NCBI GenBank assembly: GCA_002490705.1
Contig: DKUO01000002.1
Span: forward strand, 1 to 64,000
DNA length: 64,000 bases
Direction of reading: 5' to 3'
Source of the DNA: Lachnospiraceae bacterium UBA7202
GTDB lineage: Bacteria > Bacillota > Clostridia > Lachnospirales > Lachnospiraceae
Notes under the pieces: model-generated
Seen by the model: the letters and a program-made list of their open reading frames with translations, nothing else
The model's database searches: none
What the model was told of the DNA's origin: nothing
Shown here: positions 41,864 to 51,062 of the stretch, in pieces
Layout of the letters: each line of letters starts with the position of its first letter
How positions within the stretch are numbered: the stretch's first letter is position 1
Translations under genes and position numbers: made by a program

Positions 41864-43333
41864 ATGACTTACCGAAAAAATTGGTTTGACTATCTGCTTT
41901 GGGCGGTTTACGCGGGACTTTGCGTGATGCTTCTTGCCTATGTGGGAAACAGTCTGTATGCTTTCCATATTGGGGAGTCTTTGGCTGCGCTTGGCACCTT
42001 TCTGCCGTTTCCTGTGCTTTTATGTCTCTATCCGGCGATTCGGCAGTCCGGTCAGGCAGTACGGAAAAAATATCAGTTTTCCGGCCACTTTTGTGCAATC
42101 ACAGAATCGCTTGTGGTTTCTGTCGCCTTTGTTTTCGGCACGCTTTTGAGAATCAGGAACGGCCTTGTCATGGCCTCCATCCATGAATCGGGGTACACAT
42201 TCCAGTCAGGCGATTATTATGAACTGGCTAAGGTCAGAACCGGCGGGGGCGGTTTTTCTTTTCCTCACGGAATAGACGATCTGTTTGTGAATTGTCTGCG
42301 CGTTGTTCTGTCTTTTTTGGGAAACAGCGTGTCGGCAGCCTGCCTGTTTCAGGTGTTTTTGCAAGTGGCGGCAATGGTCTTTGCCTATCTGGCAGTAAGG
42401 AAGGCGGCAGGGCGGTTTGCGGCTTGCACCGTGCTTCTTACGTTGGCGTTTTCTGATTCCTTCAACCGTGATGTGGGCGTGATTGCGCCGAAATGTCTCC
42501 TGACGGTGTTGTTTCTTTTGGGACTTTATCTGGTCATTTCTTTTGTGAAGGCGTCGCTTGCAGGGCGGCTTGTTTACGGCGGCCTGCCGGGCGCGTTTCT
42601 TCTGGGCGCGTTTTTGGGATTTTTGTGTTATCTGGAAGCGGGCTGCGCCGTCCTTTTTCTGTTCCTAGCAGGGTTGTTTACCGGAAAGCCGGTTGCAGGC
42701 AAAGGGAACATGCATCCGGCAGGGAGACTGTTGATTGTGATTGCAGGCGGGCTCGCAGGATTTTTCGGCGCTATCGCGGAGGATGCCTCCTTAAGCGGCG
42801 TTGTCTTTTATCAGGGACTACAGTGGTGGGCGGACACCTTTTTCTCTCCGGATATGGGGAGAATGAGGCTGTTAGAGGTGATCTTTTGTCATGATTATCT
42901 GCTCTTTGAGGCGCTCCTTTTGATGGCGTCCTTTGTGGTGTTCGAATTTATAAAGAAAGGACGGGAGCAGGATTTTTCCCTGTGGTTTTTGCCCTGCATT
43001 CTGGTAACGCCAGCCTTTTTGATGGATTTCAGTGTGGCCGGTTTTGGTACCATCGTGCTGTTTTTCTGGAGCGCGATGGCAGGTTTGGGCATGAAAAATG
43101 CGATATTCGGAGGACAGGCGGAGTTTGTGCGGGAGAAGATCGAGGAGATCAATGCCTCGGTGAAGACAGAGGATTTGGAGGCGCCTGCACAGGAGAAATC
43201 CCGTTTTATCGAAAACCCGCTGCCGCTGCCCAAAAAGCATGTGAAACGCACAATGGATTACGATTACGAGATCGCGGAAGAGGATATGCACTATGATGTG
43301 GAAACCGCGGCGGAAGACGATTTTGAAGAATAG
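41864..43333 (+). CDS. Polytopic membrane protein, GT-C-like (unassigned)
   Basis: A 489-residue integral membrane protein with about 10-11 helices and an acidic cytoplasmic tail of some 85 residues ending ETAAEDDFEE. The first large loop has SGDYYELAKVRTGGGGFSFPHGIDDLFVNCLR-like content with acidic pairs, reminiscent of GT-C glycosyltransferases of the PMT/ArnT type, but I cannot confirm it. GAAGGACG lies before the ATG. It is followed by a hairpin at 43368 ahead of the ClpP-like gene. Confidence 0.7.
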   Translation: MTYRKNWFDYLLWAVYAGLCVMLLAYVGNSLYAFHIGESLAALGTFLPFPVLLCLYPAIRQSGQAVRKKYQFSGHFCAITESLVVSVAFVFGTLLRIRNGLVMASIHESGYTFQSGDYYELAKVRTGGGGFSFPHGIDDLFVNCLRVVLSFLGNSVSAACLFQVFLQVAAMVFAYLAVRKAAGRFAACTVLLTLAFSDSFNRDVGVIAPKCLLTVLFLLGLYLVISFVKASLAGRLVYGGLPGAFLLGAFLGFLCYLEAGCAVLFLFLAGLFTGKPVAGKGNMHPAGRLLIVIAGGLAGFFGAIAEDASLSGVVFYQGLQWWADTFFSPDMGRMRLLEVIFCHDYLLFEALLLMASFVVFEFIKKGREQDFSLWFLPCILVTPAFLMDFSVAGFGTIVLFFWSAMAGLGMKNAIFGGQAEFVREKIEEINASVKTEDLEAPAQEKSRFIENPLPLPKKHVKRTMDYDYEIAEEDMHYDVETAAEDDFEE

Positions 43334-43367
43334 GGCGGTATAGAATCAAAAATAGGAGCGATACTAT

Positions 43368-43397
43368 GAGGGAACCGAAAAATCGGTTCTCTTTTTC
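43368..43397 (+). terminator. Hairpin with T-rich tail between membrane protein and ClpP-like genes
   Basis: 9-bp stem with one G-U pair (43369-43377 with 43384-43392), 6-nt loop, then TTTTCTATTTT. The AGGAGG of the next gene follows at 43404. Confidence 0.65.
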
Positions 43398-43416
43398 TAT
43401 TTTAGGAGGTGTCGCT

Positions 43417-44151
43417 ATGGGAAACAATAAAAACAGTAAGAACAAGGAAGAAAACGAGAGGGAAAAAAAGAGGGAGAATGAAAAACAAAAGGACGAGCGG
43501 ATTGAAAAAGTGGGACAGGTGACGCTCGATGAAAACGCCCAAAATCACAAGATTCATCTGCTCACTATCATAGGGGAAATTGAGGGACATGACAATTTGA
43601 GCGGAAACGCGAAGACCACCAAGTATGAGCATATTCTGCCGCAGCTTGCGGCGATCGAGGACAGCGGCGAAGTGGACGGGGTTTTAATTCTGTTAAATAC
43701 CATGGGCGGTGATGTGGAGGCCGGTCTTGCCATCGCGGAAATGATCGCTTCCCTGAGCAAACCGACGGTGTCCCTGGTGCTTGGCGGGAGCCATTCCATT
43801 GGTGTGCCCATTGCCGTGAGTACAGATTACTCCTATATCGTGCCGACGGGAACGATGGTGATTCATCCGGTGCGGTTAAGCGGCATGGTGATCGGCGTCC
43901 AACAGACCTTCGATTATTTTAAGCAGATTCAAAACCGCATTACGGGATTTGTCTGCGATCATTGCAGCGTACCGAAACCTCGGTTTGAAGAGCTGATGAT
44001 GGAGACGGGAATGCTGACAAAGGATGTGGGGACAGTGCTTGTGGGACGTGAGGCAGTGGAGGAAGGCATCATCTGTGAGGTGGGCGGTATCAGTGACGCC
44101 ATCGGAAAACTTCATGATATGGTAGGCAAGAAAATGCCGGATACAAAATAA
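43417..44151 (+). CDS. ClpP-like (TepA-type) serine protease
   Basis: A 244-residue protein of the ClpP/crotonase-like protease group, similar to TepA (translocation-enhancing protein) of Bacillus. After a very charged Lys/Glu/Asn N-terminus (about 1-40) comes the ClpP fold: LLNTMGGDVEAGLAIAEMI, the nucleophile Ser in GGSHSIGVP, and His in MVIHPVRLSG. The C-terminal part has TGMLTKDVGTVLVGREAVEEGI. The ATG at 43417 has AGGAGG at 43404; an in-frame ATG at 43366 lies inside the upstream hairpin and is rejected. It lies directly upstream of ftsK/spoIIIE, as tepA lies beside spoIIIE in Bacillus. Confidence 0.87.
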   Translation: MGNNKNSKNKEENEREKKRENEKQKDERIEKVGQVTLDENAQNHKIHLLTIIGEIEGHDNLSGNAKTTKYEHILPQLAAIEDSGEVDGVLILLNTMGGDVEAGLAIAEMIASLSKPTVSLVLGGSHSIGVPIAVSTDYSYIVPTGTMVIHPVRLSGMVIGVQQTFDYFKQIQNRITGFVCDHCSVPKPRFEELMMETGMLTKDVGTVLVGREAVEEGIICEVGGISDAIGKLHDMVGKKMPDTK

Positions 44152-44154
44152 GGG

Positions 44155-44183
44155 ATGACAAGCCAAAATGAAAATGCTATACT
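44155..44183 (+). promoter_or_regulatory. Promoter upstream of ftsK/spoIIIE
   Basis: ATGACA (44155-44160), 17-bp spacer, TATACT (44178-44183). Confidence 0.5.
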
Positions 44184-44221
44184 AAAATAGAAAAATTTTG
44201 GATAGGTTTTGGGAGGCAGTC

Positions 44222-46855
44222 ATGGCGGCTCAGAGTAAGAGGGGGGCATCCGCGAACAAAAAGAATACGAACAGAGGCAGAAAAAGCACCGGAAGCACCC
44301 GGACAAGATCTCAGGCCGGCAGACAGAGTCCGCCTATGGACCCGGGAATCAGAAATGAGATATTGCTGATTGTGCTGGCGGCCCTCGCCCTTATTTTATT
44401 TCTGTGCAACTTTGGTGTGGTCGGCAGGTTCGGCGGTCTGGTCAGCAATGTGATGTTCGGGCTCTTCGGACTGCTCGCCTATGTGGCGCCCCTCATTATT
44501 TTTTTGATGATTGCTTTCGGCATGTTGAATGTGGGAAACAGGATCGCTGCAAGGAAGCTGGTGGCAGGCATAGTCTTTTGCCTTCTGCTCGGCATGATCT
44601 TTGAACTTTTTAACACCAACCCCGCGGAGGCGGAGGAATATCAGATTGTGGAGATCTATGGCCGCTGTAGCGAGGGGCACAAAGGCGGCGGCGTGATTGC
44701 GGGTTCTTTGGCCTATCTGTCCTGCAAATTCCTTGGCATGGTGGGAACCGTGCTGTTGATTCTCGTGCTCGGCATTATCTGTCTGGTGATTGTCACAGAG
44801 AAGTCCTTTATCGGGGGCGTAGCGGCTAGCGGAAGAAAAGTGTACGAGCGTTCCGTGGAGGATGCGGCTTACCGCAGGGAACGGGCGGCGAAGCGCAGGG
44901 AAGCCGTCACGGAGAAACGGAAACAGGAGGAAGAAAAGCGCAGAATGCGGGAGGAGGAGCTGGAAAATGAGAAACTCCTGCGCATGGACAAAAAGGTATC
45001 GGGCGTGATGCTGGACACGGCCCTTGGCAGGGAGCCGGAGAAAACAGCGGATGAGAAGAAAGTGCGGGATGATATCCACGAAATCACCGTGAATTTTGAG
45101 GAGGATGTGCCGGAGGAAGAGCCGGTGAGAGAACGTCACTCCTACCATTACATAGAACAGGAATCCGATGAGCTGAGTGAAATCCATATGGAGGAAGAAC
45201 CGGAGGACGAGGAGCAGGAAGAGGGGAGCTTCGCCGAAAAGCCTCTGGAATCCTATCAACCGCAGATGGGGAACCGGATGGCGGTTTCTTCAAACAGGGA
45301 GCGGCCTGCGGCGGTGAGCGCTCCTGCAAAGCAATCCGTCAGTGAGACACGGACGGCGGGACGCGCGAAACCGGAACGCTACCGGTTCCCCTCCGTTGAT
45401 CTTCTTGACAAGCGGCAGTCGAAGAAGGGAAAGGACCCGGACAAGGAGCTGCGGGAGACGGCAGCACAGTTGGAACAGATCCTTCGGAATTTTGGCGTGA
45501 AGGTCTCCGTCACCCAGTACAGCAGGGGCCCTTCCGTGACCCGTTACGAGCTCCAGCCCGAGCAGGGCGTCAAGGTCAGCAAGATCGTGGGGCTTGCGGA
45601 CGATATCAAGCTGAATCTGGCAGCTACGGATATCCGTATCGAGGCGCCCATTCCGGGCAAGGCGGCGGTGGGCATTGAAGTGCCGAATAAGGAGAATACG
45701 GCGGTGCCTTTCCGGGATCTGGTGGAGTCTCCGGAATTTACGAAATTTCCGGCCAACCTGATCTTTACGGTGGGAAAGGACATCGGCGGCAAGACGGTGT
45801 ATGCGGATATCGCGAAGATGCCACATCTCTTGATTGCGGGCGCGACGGGTTCCGGTAAATCCGTCTGTATCAATACGATTATCATGGGTATTTTGTATAA
45901 GGCGCACCCGGATGATGTAAAGATGATCATGATCGACCCGAAGGTGGTGGAACTGAGCGTTTACAACGGGATTCCCCATCTGCTGATCCCGGTGGTGACA
46001 GACCCGAAGAAGGCGGCGGCGGCCCTGCACTGGGGCGTGGCGGAAATGACCGAGCGCTATAAGAAGTTTGCGGATCTCAATGTGCGCGATCTCAAGGGAT
46101 ACAACAAAAAAGTGGAAGGAATGAAAACTACTGATCCTGACGCGCCGGAAAAGCTGCCCCAGATTTTGATTATTGTGGATGAGCTGGCCGATCTGATGAT
46201 GGTGTCGCCGGGAGAGGTGGAGGAGTCCATCTGCCGTCTGGCACAGCTGGCGAGAGCCTGCGGCATCCACTTAATCATAGCCACCCAGCGGCCTTCCGTG
46301 GATGTGATCACGGGCCTGATCAAGGCGAATATGCCGAGCCGTGTGGCCTTTGCCGTGTCAAGCGGTGTGGATTCCCGTACCATTCTGGATATGGTGGGGG
46401 CGGAAAAACTTCTGGGGAAGGGCGATATGCTTTTTTACCCCCAGGGCTATCCGAAGCCGGCCCGCATTCAGGGCCCCTTTGTCTCGGACGACGAGGTTTC
46501 CCGTGTGGTGGAATTTTTAAAGGACTATGCGCCTGAAGGGGGCGCCGACGAGGCGGTGGAGGAGAAGATCAACAGCATTGCCGTAGAAAGCGGCCAGACT
46601 GGCACAGGCGTTTCGGGAGACGGAGGAGACTCCGGGTACGACGAGTATTTTGTGGAGGCGGGACGTTTCATTATTGAGAAGGATAAGGCTTCCATCGGCA
46701 TGTTACAGCGTATGTTTAAGATCGGTTTTAATCGCGCGGCCCGCATTATGGACCAGCTGTGCGACGCCGGGGTCGTGGGCGAGGAGGAGGGCACAAAGCC
46801 CAGACGTATCCTCATGAGCGCGGCGGAGTTTGAAGCGATGATGGGAGGCGAGTGA
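44222..46855 (+). CDS. ftsK: FtsK/SpoIIIE DNA translocase
   Basis: An 877-residue hexameric ATP-driven DNA pump for chromosome segregation at division and probably into the forespore. The N-terminus is basic, followed by about four membrane helices (about 42-200), then a charged Glu/Arg coiled-coil linker (205-385). The motor domain has Walker A GATGSGKSV near 538-546, ILIIVDELADLMM as Walker B, and LARACGIHLIIATQRPSVDVITGLIK (continuous). The C-terminal gamma winged helix (FKIGFNRAARIMDQLCDAGVV) reads orienting sequences. ATG at 44222 has GGGAGG 5 nt upstream; an in-frame TTG at 44198 is rejected. Confidence 0.96.
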   Translation: MAAQSKRGASANKKNTNRGRKSTGSTRTRSQAGRQSPPMDPGIRNEILLIVLAALALILFLCNFGVVGRFGGLVSNVMFGLFGLLAYVAPLIIFLMIAFGMLNVGNRIAARKLVAGIVFCLLLGMIFELFNTNPAEAEEYQIVEIYGRCSEGHKGGGVIAGSLAYLSCKFLGMVGTVLLILVLGIICLVIVTEKSFIGGVAASGRKVYERSVEDAAYRRERAAKRREAVTEKRKQEEEKRRMREEELENEKLLRMDKKVSGVMLDTALGREPEKTADEKKVRDDIHEITVNFEEDVPEEEPVRERHSYHYIEQESDELSEIHMEEEPEDEEQEEGSFAEKPLESYQPQMGNRMAVSSNRERPAAVSAPAKQSVSETRTAGRAKPERYRFPSVDLLDKRQSKKGKDPDKELRETAAQLEQILRNFGVKVSVTQYSRGPSVTRYELQPEQGVKVSKIVGLADDIKLNLAATDIRIEAPIPGKAAVGIEVPNKENTAVPFRDLVESPEFTKFPANLIFTVGKDIGGKTVYADIAKMPHLLIAGATGSGKSVCINTIIMGILYKAHPDDVKMIMIDPKVVELSVYNGIPHLLIPVVTDPKKAAAALHWGVAEMTERYKKFADLNVRDLKGYNKKVEGMKTTDPDAPEKLPQILIIVDELADLMMVSPGEVEESICRLAQLARACGIHLIIATQRPSVDVITGLIKANMPSRVAFAVSSGVDSRTILDMVGAEKLLGKGDMLFYPQGYPKPARIQGPFVSDDEVSRVVEFLKDYAPEGGADEAVEEKINSIAVESGQTGTGVSGDGGDSGYDEYFVEAGRFIIEKDKASIGMLQRMFKIGFNRAARIMDQLCDAGVVGEEEGTKPRRILMSAAEFEAMMGGE

Positions 46856-46873
46856 AAAGAACTTCTAAAACTC

Positions 46874-46943
46874 AGCAGCAAAGGCTGCTTCGTTAAGAAG
46901 ATCTATGTTTCACTCAAGAGAATGCCGAAGAACGGGCATTCTC
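46874..46943 (+). other. Leader of fhs with two hairpins
   Basis: AGCAGC-AAAG-GCTGCT (46874-46889) and a 9-bp perfect stem (46918-46926 with 46935-46943, loop 8). No T run follows either. The leader does not resemble a THF riboswitch that I can recognise. Confidence 0.4.
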
Positions 46944-46967
46944 CGCATGAATTGAGAGGTAAACAGT

Positions 46968-48638
46968 ATGAAGACAGATATCGAGATCGCGCAGGCGGCG
47001 GAATTACTTCCGATCAGGTCGGTGGCAAAGCATATCGGCATTGCGCCGGATGAGCTGGAAGTCTACGGAAAATATAAGGCGAAACTCTCCGAGGAGTATA
47101 TTGATAAAATAAAAAGAAATCCGCAGGGAAAGTTGATTCTGGTGACGGCGATTAATCCCACGCCTGCGGGGGAGGGAAAGACCACCACGACGGTGGGGCT
47201 CGGGCAGGCATTTGACAAGCTCGGCAAAAAGGCGGTCATTACCCTCAGGGAACCGTCCCTCGGCCCCTGCTTTGGTATCAAGGGCGGCGCCGCAGGAGGC
47301 GGTTACGCCCAGGTGGTGCCGATGGAGGATTTGAACCTGCACTTTACCGGGGATTTCCATGCGATCACCTCCGCCAACAATCTGCTGGCTGCTCTGTTAG
47401 ACAATCATATCCAACAGGGGAATCTGCTGCGCATCGACCCGAGACAGATTGTCTGGAAGCGGTGTCTTGATATGAATGACAGAGCCCTTCGGAATATTGT
47501 GATCGGTATGGGCGGCAAGGCCAACGGCATGGTGCGGGAGGATCATTTCGTGATCACTGTTGCCTCGGAGATCATGGCGATTCTCTGTCTCGCCTCTGAT
47601 TTCAGGGATTTGAAGGAGCGGCTTTCCCGTATCATTGTGGCCTATGACTACAGCGGCAATCCCGTAACGGCCAAAGATTTGCAGGCCGTTGGCGCCATGG
47701 CGGCCCTTTTAAAGGACGCGATGAAGCCGAATTTGATCCAGACTCTGGAGCACACGCCTGCGCTGGTGCACGGCGGCCCGTTTGCCAACATTGCCCACGG
47801 CTGTAATTCGGTGATGGCTACGAAGGCGGCGCTTCATATGGCGGATTATGTGATCACGGAGGCAGGCTTCGGCGCGGATCTTGGCGCGGAGAAATTCTTT
47901 GATATCAAGTGCCGGATGGCCGACTTAAAGCCCGATGCGGTCGTTTTGGTTGCCACCATAAGGGCGCTCAAATATAACGGCGGCGTGGCCAAGGAGGATC
48001 TTTCCAGAAAGGATATGGGCGCGCTGCAGGCCGGGATTGTGAATCTGGAAAAACATATTGATAATATCCATTTGTACGGCGTCCCCATTGTGGTGACATT
48101 GAATGCTTTCTCGTCAGATACGCCGGAGGAAATTGCTTACGTGCAGCGTTTTTGTGAGGACAGGGACTGTGAATTTGCCATTTCCGAAGTTTGGGAGAAA
48201 GGCGGGGAGGGCGGCATCTGTCTTGCGCAGAAGGTGCTCGACACGCTGGAATCCAAAGAAAGTCTCTTTGAGCCTCTCTATGAGGACAGCCTGTCCCTGA
48301 CGGAAAAAATTCATGCGGTTGCGTGTCAGATTTACGGAGCAGGCGGCGTGACCTACACCGCGGCGGCGAAACGGCAGCTGGAAAAGCTGGAGAGGGACGG
48401 TTTCGGCAAATTTCCTGTCTGCATTGCAAAGACCCAGTATTCGCTTTCGGACGATCCCAAGCTCTTAGGACGCCCTGTGGGCTTTGAAATGCATGTGAAG
48501 GAGGCTTATGTGTCTGCGGGAGCCGGTTTTGTGGTGGTGCTGACAGGCGATGTGATGACCATGCCGGGTCTGCCGAAAACGCCTGCCGCATACAAGATTG
48601 ATGTGGATGACGACGGGAAGATTATTGGGCTGTTTTAA
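46968..48638 (+). CDS. fhs: Formate--tetrahydrofolate ligase
   Basis: Makes 10-formyl-THF from formate, THF and ATP in one-carbon metabolism; central to acetogenesis and purine supply. 556 residues, the usual length. The N-terminal motif reads PVR-like LLPIRSVAKHIGI, the ATP loop TPAGEGKTTTTVGLGQ is near 64, and REPSLGPCFGIKGGAAGGGYAQ is continuous near 94. The end matches the family (MTMPGLPKTPAAYKIDVDDDG). It is followed 22 bp later by folD, forming a one-carbon operon. Confidence 0.97.
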   Translation: MKTDIEIAQAAELLPIRSVAKHIGIAPDELEVYGKYKAKLSEEYIDKIKRNPQGKLILVTAINPTPAGEGKTTTTVGLGQAFDKLGKKAVITLREPSLGPCFGIKGGAAGGGYAQVVPMEDLNLHFTGDFHAITSANNLLAALLDNHIQQGNLLRIDPRQIVWKRCLDMNDRALRNIVIGMGGKANGMVREDHFVITVASEIMAILCLASDFRDLKERLSRIIVAYDYSGNPVTAKDLQAVGAMAALLKDAMKPNLIQTLEHTPALVHGGPFANIAHGCNSVMATKAALHMADYVITEAGFGADLGAEKFFDIKCRMADLKPDAVVLVATIRALKYNGGVAKEDLSRKDMGALQAGIVNLEKHIDNIHLYGVPIVVTLNAFSSDTPEEIAYVQRFCEDRDCEFAISEVWEKGGEGGICLAQKVLDTLESKESLFEPLYEDSLSLTEKIHAVACQIYGAGGVTYTAAAKRQLEKLERDGFGKFPVCIAKTQYSLSDDPKLLGRPVGFEMHVKEAYVSAGAGFVVVLTGDVMTMPGLPKTPAAYKIDVDDDGKIIGLF

Positions 48639-48660
48639 CATATGGGAAGGAGAACAAACA

Positions 48661-49503
48661 ATGCCGCAAATCATAGATGGAAAAGTCATTTCGGCACAGA
48701 TTAAGGATGAGGTAAGGGAAAAGGTTTCGCAGTTAAAAGCGCAGGGAAAAAGCGTCTGTCTTGCCGTGATTCAGGTGGGAAATGACCCGGCTTCCAGCGT
48801 TTATGTGGGAAACAAAAAGAAAGCCTGCGCCTATGTGGGGATTGAATCTTTGTCCTACGAGCTTGCGGAGGAGACCACCCAGGAAGAACTGCTTTCCCTG
48901 ATTTGGGAATTAAATGAAAAAAAGGAAGTAAACGGTATTCTGGTGCAGCTTCCGCTGCCCGGACATATTGATGAAAATGAGGTGATCCGCGCGATAGACC
49001 CCAAAAAGGATGTGGACGGATTCCATCCTCAGAGCGTGGGAGCGCTCTGCATCGGACAGCCCGGGTTTGTCTCCTGTACGCCTGCCGGCATCATTGAGCT
49101 GCTCAAAAGATCGGGCGTGGAGATAGCGGGAAAAGAATGCGTGGTGATCGGCAGGAGCAATATCGTCGGAAAACCGATGGCGCTTTTACTCCTTCGGGAA
49201 AACGGTACGGTGACGGTGGCCCATTCCAGAACGAAAAATTTAAAGGAAGTGGCAAAGCGCGCTGACATTTTGGTTGTGGCGGTGGGTAAGCCGAAAATGA
49301 TTACAAGAGACTATGTAAAAGAGGGCGCAGTCGTGATTGACGTGGGCATTCACCGGAACGAAAATAACAAGCTCTGCGGCGATGTGGACTTTGAGGATGT
49401 CTCACCTGTGTGCAGTGCGATTACCCCGGTGCCCGGCGGCGTCGGCCCCATGACGATCGCCATGCTGATGTATAACTGTGCAAATTCCGTGTCTTTGCAG
49501 TAA
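48661..49503 (+). CDS. folD: Bifunctional methylene-THF dehydrogenase / methenyl-THF cyclohydrolase
   Basis: Interconverts 5,10-methylene-THF, methenyl-THF and 10-formyl-THF with NADP(H), acting next to fhs. 280 residues. Marks are VGNDPASSVYVGNKKKAC (catalytic Lys in YVGNKKKAC), QLPLPGHIDENEVIRAIDP, DVDGFHPQSVGAL, and the Rossmann-type VVIGRSNIVGKPMALLL. GGAAGGAG lies before the ATG at 48661; an in-frame ATG at 48598 overlaps fhs and is rejected. Confidence 0.97.
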   Translation: MPQIIDGKVISAQIKDEVREKVSQLKAQGKSVCLAVIQVGNDPASSVYVGNKKKACAYVGIESLSYELAEETTQEELLSLIWELNEKKEVNGILVQLPLPGHIDENEVIRAIDPKKDVDGFHPQSVGALCIGQPGFVSCTPAGIIELLKRSGVEIAGKECVVIGRSNIVGKPMALLLLRENGTVTVAHSRTKNLKEVAKRADILVVAVGKPKMITRDYVKEGAVVIDVGIHRNENNKLCGDVDFEDVSPVCSAITPVPGGVGPMTIAMLMYNCANSVSLQ

Positions 49504-49535
49504 GGGGACCGGAAAACCAGAGAAGGGAATGGCCT

Positions 49536-50993
49536 ATGAAATGTCCCCATTGCGGACATGAAATGCCGGAAGGATATCTGATCTGCGACAAATGCGGGGA
49601 AGAGATCCAGATCGTTCCGGATTTCGAGCCGGAAATAGAAAACAGCATAACGGAAACGCTTTCCACGCTGATCTCTTCGCAGGAAGAGACGGAAGAGGAG
49701 CCGGATGCGGAAAAAGAGTCCGATACAGAAATAGAGCCGGAGACGTCAGCTCCTGACGGTGATAAGAGAGGGCGGGGCGTACACATTGTTCTGGCATTTG
49801 TGATTCTGCTTGTGGTGGGGTTCATTTCTTATGCCCTCTATGCCTATCACATCCAAACGGCGGAATATCAGATACACAGGGCGGAGAACTATGCGCAGAA
49901 GGGCGACTATGAGCAGGCCATCGCCTGTCTGGAGACAGCCTATGCCGCTTATCCAGAGGAGGCAAGGATTCTTTTCCTTGAGGCGGATTATTACTATCTG
50001 CAAAAACAGGACACAGCAGCCCTTTCTGCACTGATGCGGATCATAGACAAGGAGAACGCGAGCCGGTATTCCGAGACGGACGTGGAGGAGGCCTACGGCA
50101 AGATTATAACCATCTATGCCAATCAAGAGGCCTACGGCCAGATCAATGACCTTCTGCGGGACTGTCAGAATGAACGGATCGTCAGCATGTTTCAGAGTTA
50201 TCTCGCCATGGAGCCGGAGTTCAGCTATGTGGAGGGAAACTATGCGGAAGTAATTCCCCTGAAGCTCAGCTCCAATACATCGGGAACCATCTATTATACG
50301 ATGGACGGAACCAAACCGGACAAGAACAGTTCCATCTACACGGCGCCTCTGTTCTTAGAGACGGGAGCGTATACGGTCAGCGCCTTTTTTGTGAACGATT
50401 ACGGGATTGAAAGCGACGTTGTCACAAAAACCTATGTGATTAATCTGGCCGTGCCCAATGCGCCGGAAGTAGAGCTTTACAGCGGGGAGTATTCGGAGGC
50501 CATGATGATTTCCGCGGAAGCGGCGGAGGGATGTAAAATTTTCTATACCACGGACGAGTCGGAGCCGACGGCGGACAGCGTACCTTACACGGGGCCGATT
50601 CCCATGCCGCTTGGGACAACGCTTTTTAAGTTTGTAAATATCAGCAGCGAGGGGATTGCCAGCGAGGTGACCACCCGTACATATACTTTGAAACTGTGGG
50701 GCGCGATCGCCACGGACACGGCGGTAGCCAATCTGGTTAATCGGTTGGTGGAAACCGGATATTTGGAAGACGCGACAGGAAAAAATACCAGACAAACAGG
50801 TACACTGAGTTATCAGTTCAGCTCGGTGCTCCGGGTGGGCGGCTACGATTATTACACCATAAACGAGTATTACGATGACGGCACGGGAATGTTGAGCCGT
50901 ACCGACAAGGTATTTCTTGTGCAGGCATATACAGGCGAGGCGGCACAACTGGCGTATGACGAGAATGGGGATTTTGTGGCAAATCCGATCTGA
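49536..50993 (+). CDS. Zinc-ribbon, TPR and chitobiase-C-terminal-like repeat membrane protein
   Basis: A 485-residue protein of unknown role. The N-terminal zinc ribbon has Cys pairs in MKCPHCGHEMPEGYLICDKC. An acidic stretch and one membrane helix (about 88-108) follow, then TPR-like helices (115-220). Two CHB_HEX_C_1-type beta modules carry GTIYYTMDGTKPDKNSSIY near 250 and KIFYTTDESEPTADSVPY near 335. The C-terminal domain (395-485) is Tyr-rich with a DYYTINEYYDDGTG segment. The helix orientation implies that the TPR and beta modules are outside the cell. It may recognise wall glycans (inference). Confidence 0.75.
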   Translation: MKCPHCGHEMPEGYLICDKCGEEIQIVPDFEPEIENSITETLSTLISSQEETEEEPDAEKESDTEIEPETSAPDGDKRGRGVHIVLAFVILLVVGFISYALYAYHIQTAEYQIHRAENYAQKGDYEQAIACLETAYAAYPEEARILFLEADYYYLQKQDTAALSALMRIIDKENASRYSETDVEEAYGKIITIYANQEAYGQINDLLRDCQNERIVSMFQSYLAMEPEFSYVEGNYAEVIPLKLSSNTSGTIYYTMDGTKPDKNSSIYTAPLFLETGAYTVSAFFVNDYGIESDVVTKTYVINLAVPNAPEVELYSGEYSEAMMISAEAAEGCKIFYTTDESEPTADSVPYTGPIPMPLGTTLFKFVNISSEGIASEVTTRTYTLKLWGAIATDTAVANLVNRLVETGYLEDATGKNTRQTGTLSYQFSSVLRVGGYDYYTINEYYDDGTGMLSRTDKVFLVQAYTGEAAQLAYDENGDFVANPI

Positions 50994-51014
50994 GACTTGC
51001 AAAAGAGGGAAAGA

Positions 51015-51043
51015 TTGACTATGCTATATATGGCATACAAATA
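51015..51043 (+). promoter_or_regulatory. Possible promoter of nfnAB
   Basis: TTGACT (51015-51020) followed about 17 bp later by an imperfect -10 (CAAATA/ACAAAT). An 18-bp imperfect palindrome, TATGC...GCATA, lies between them (51020-51037). Confidence 0.4.
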
Positions 51044-51062
51044 AAACAAAAGGAGTGTTGAA

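Noticed and set aside
46856..46967. Tetrahydrofolate riboswitch before fhs
   Set aside because: The two simple stems do not show the THF riboswitch layout I know.
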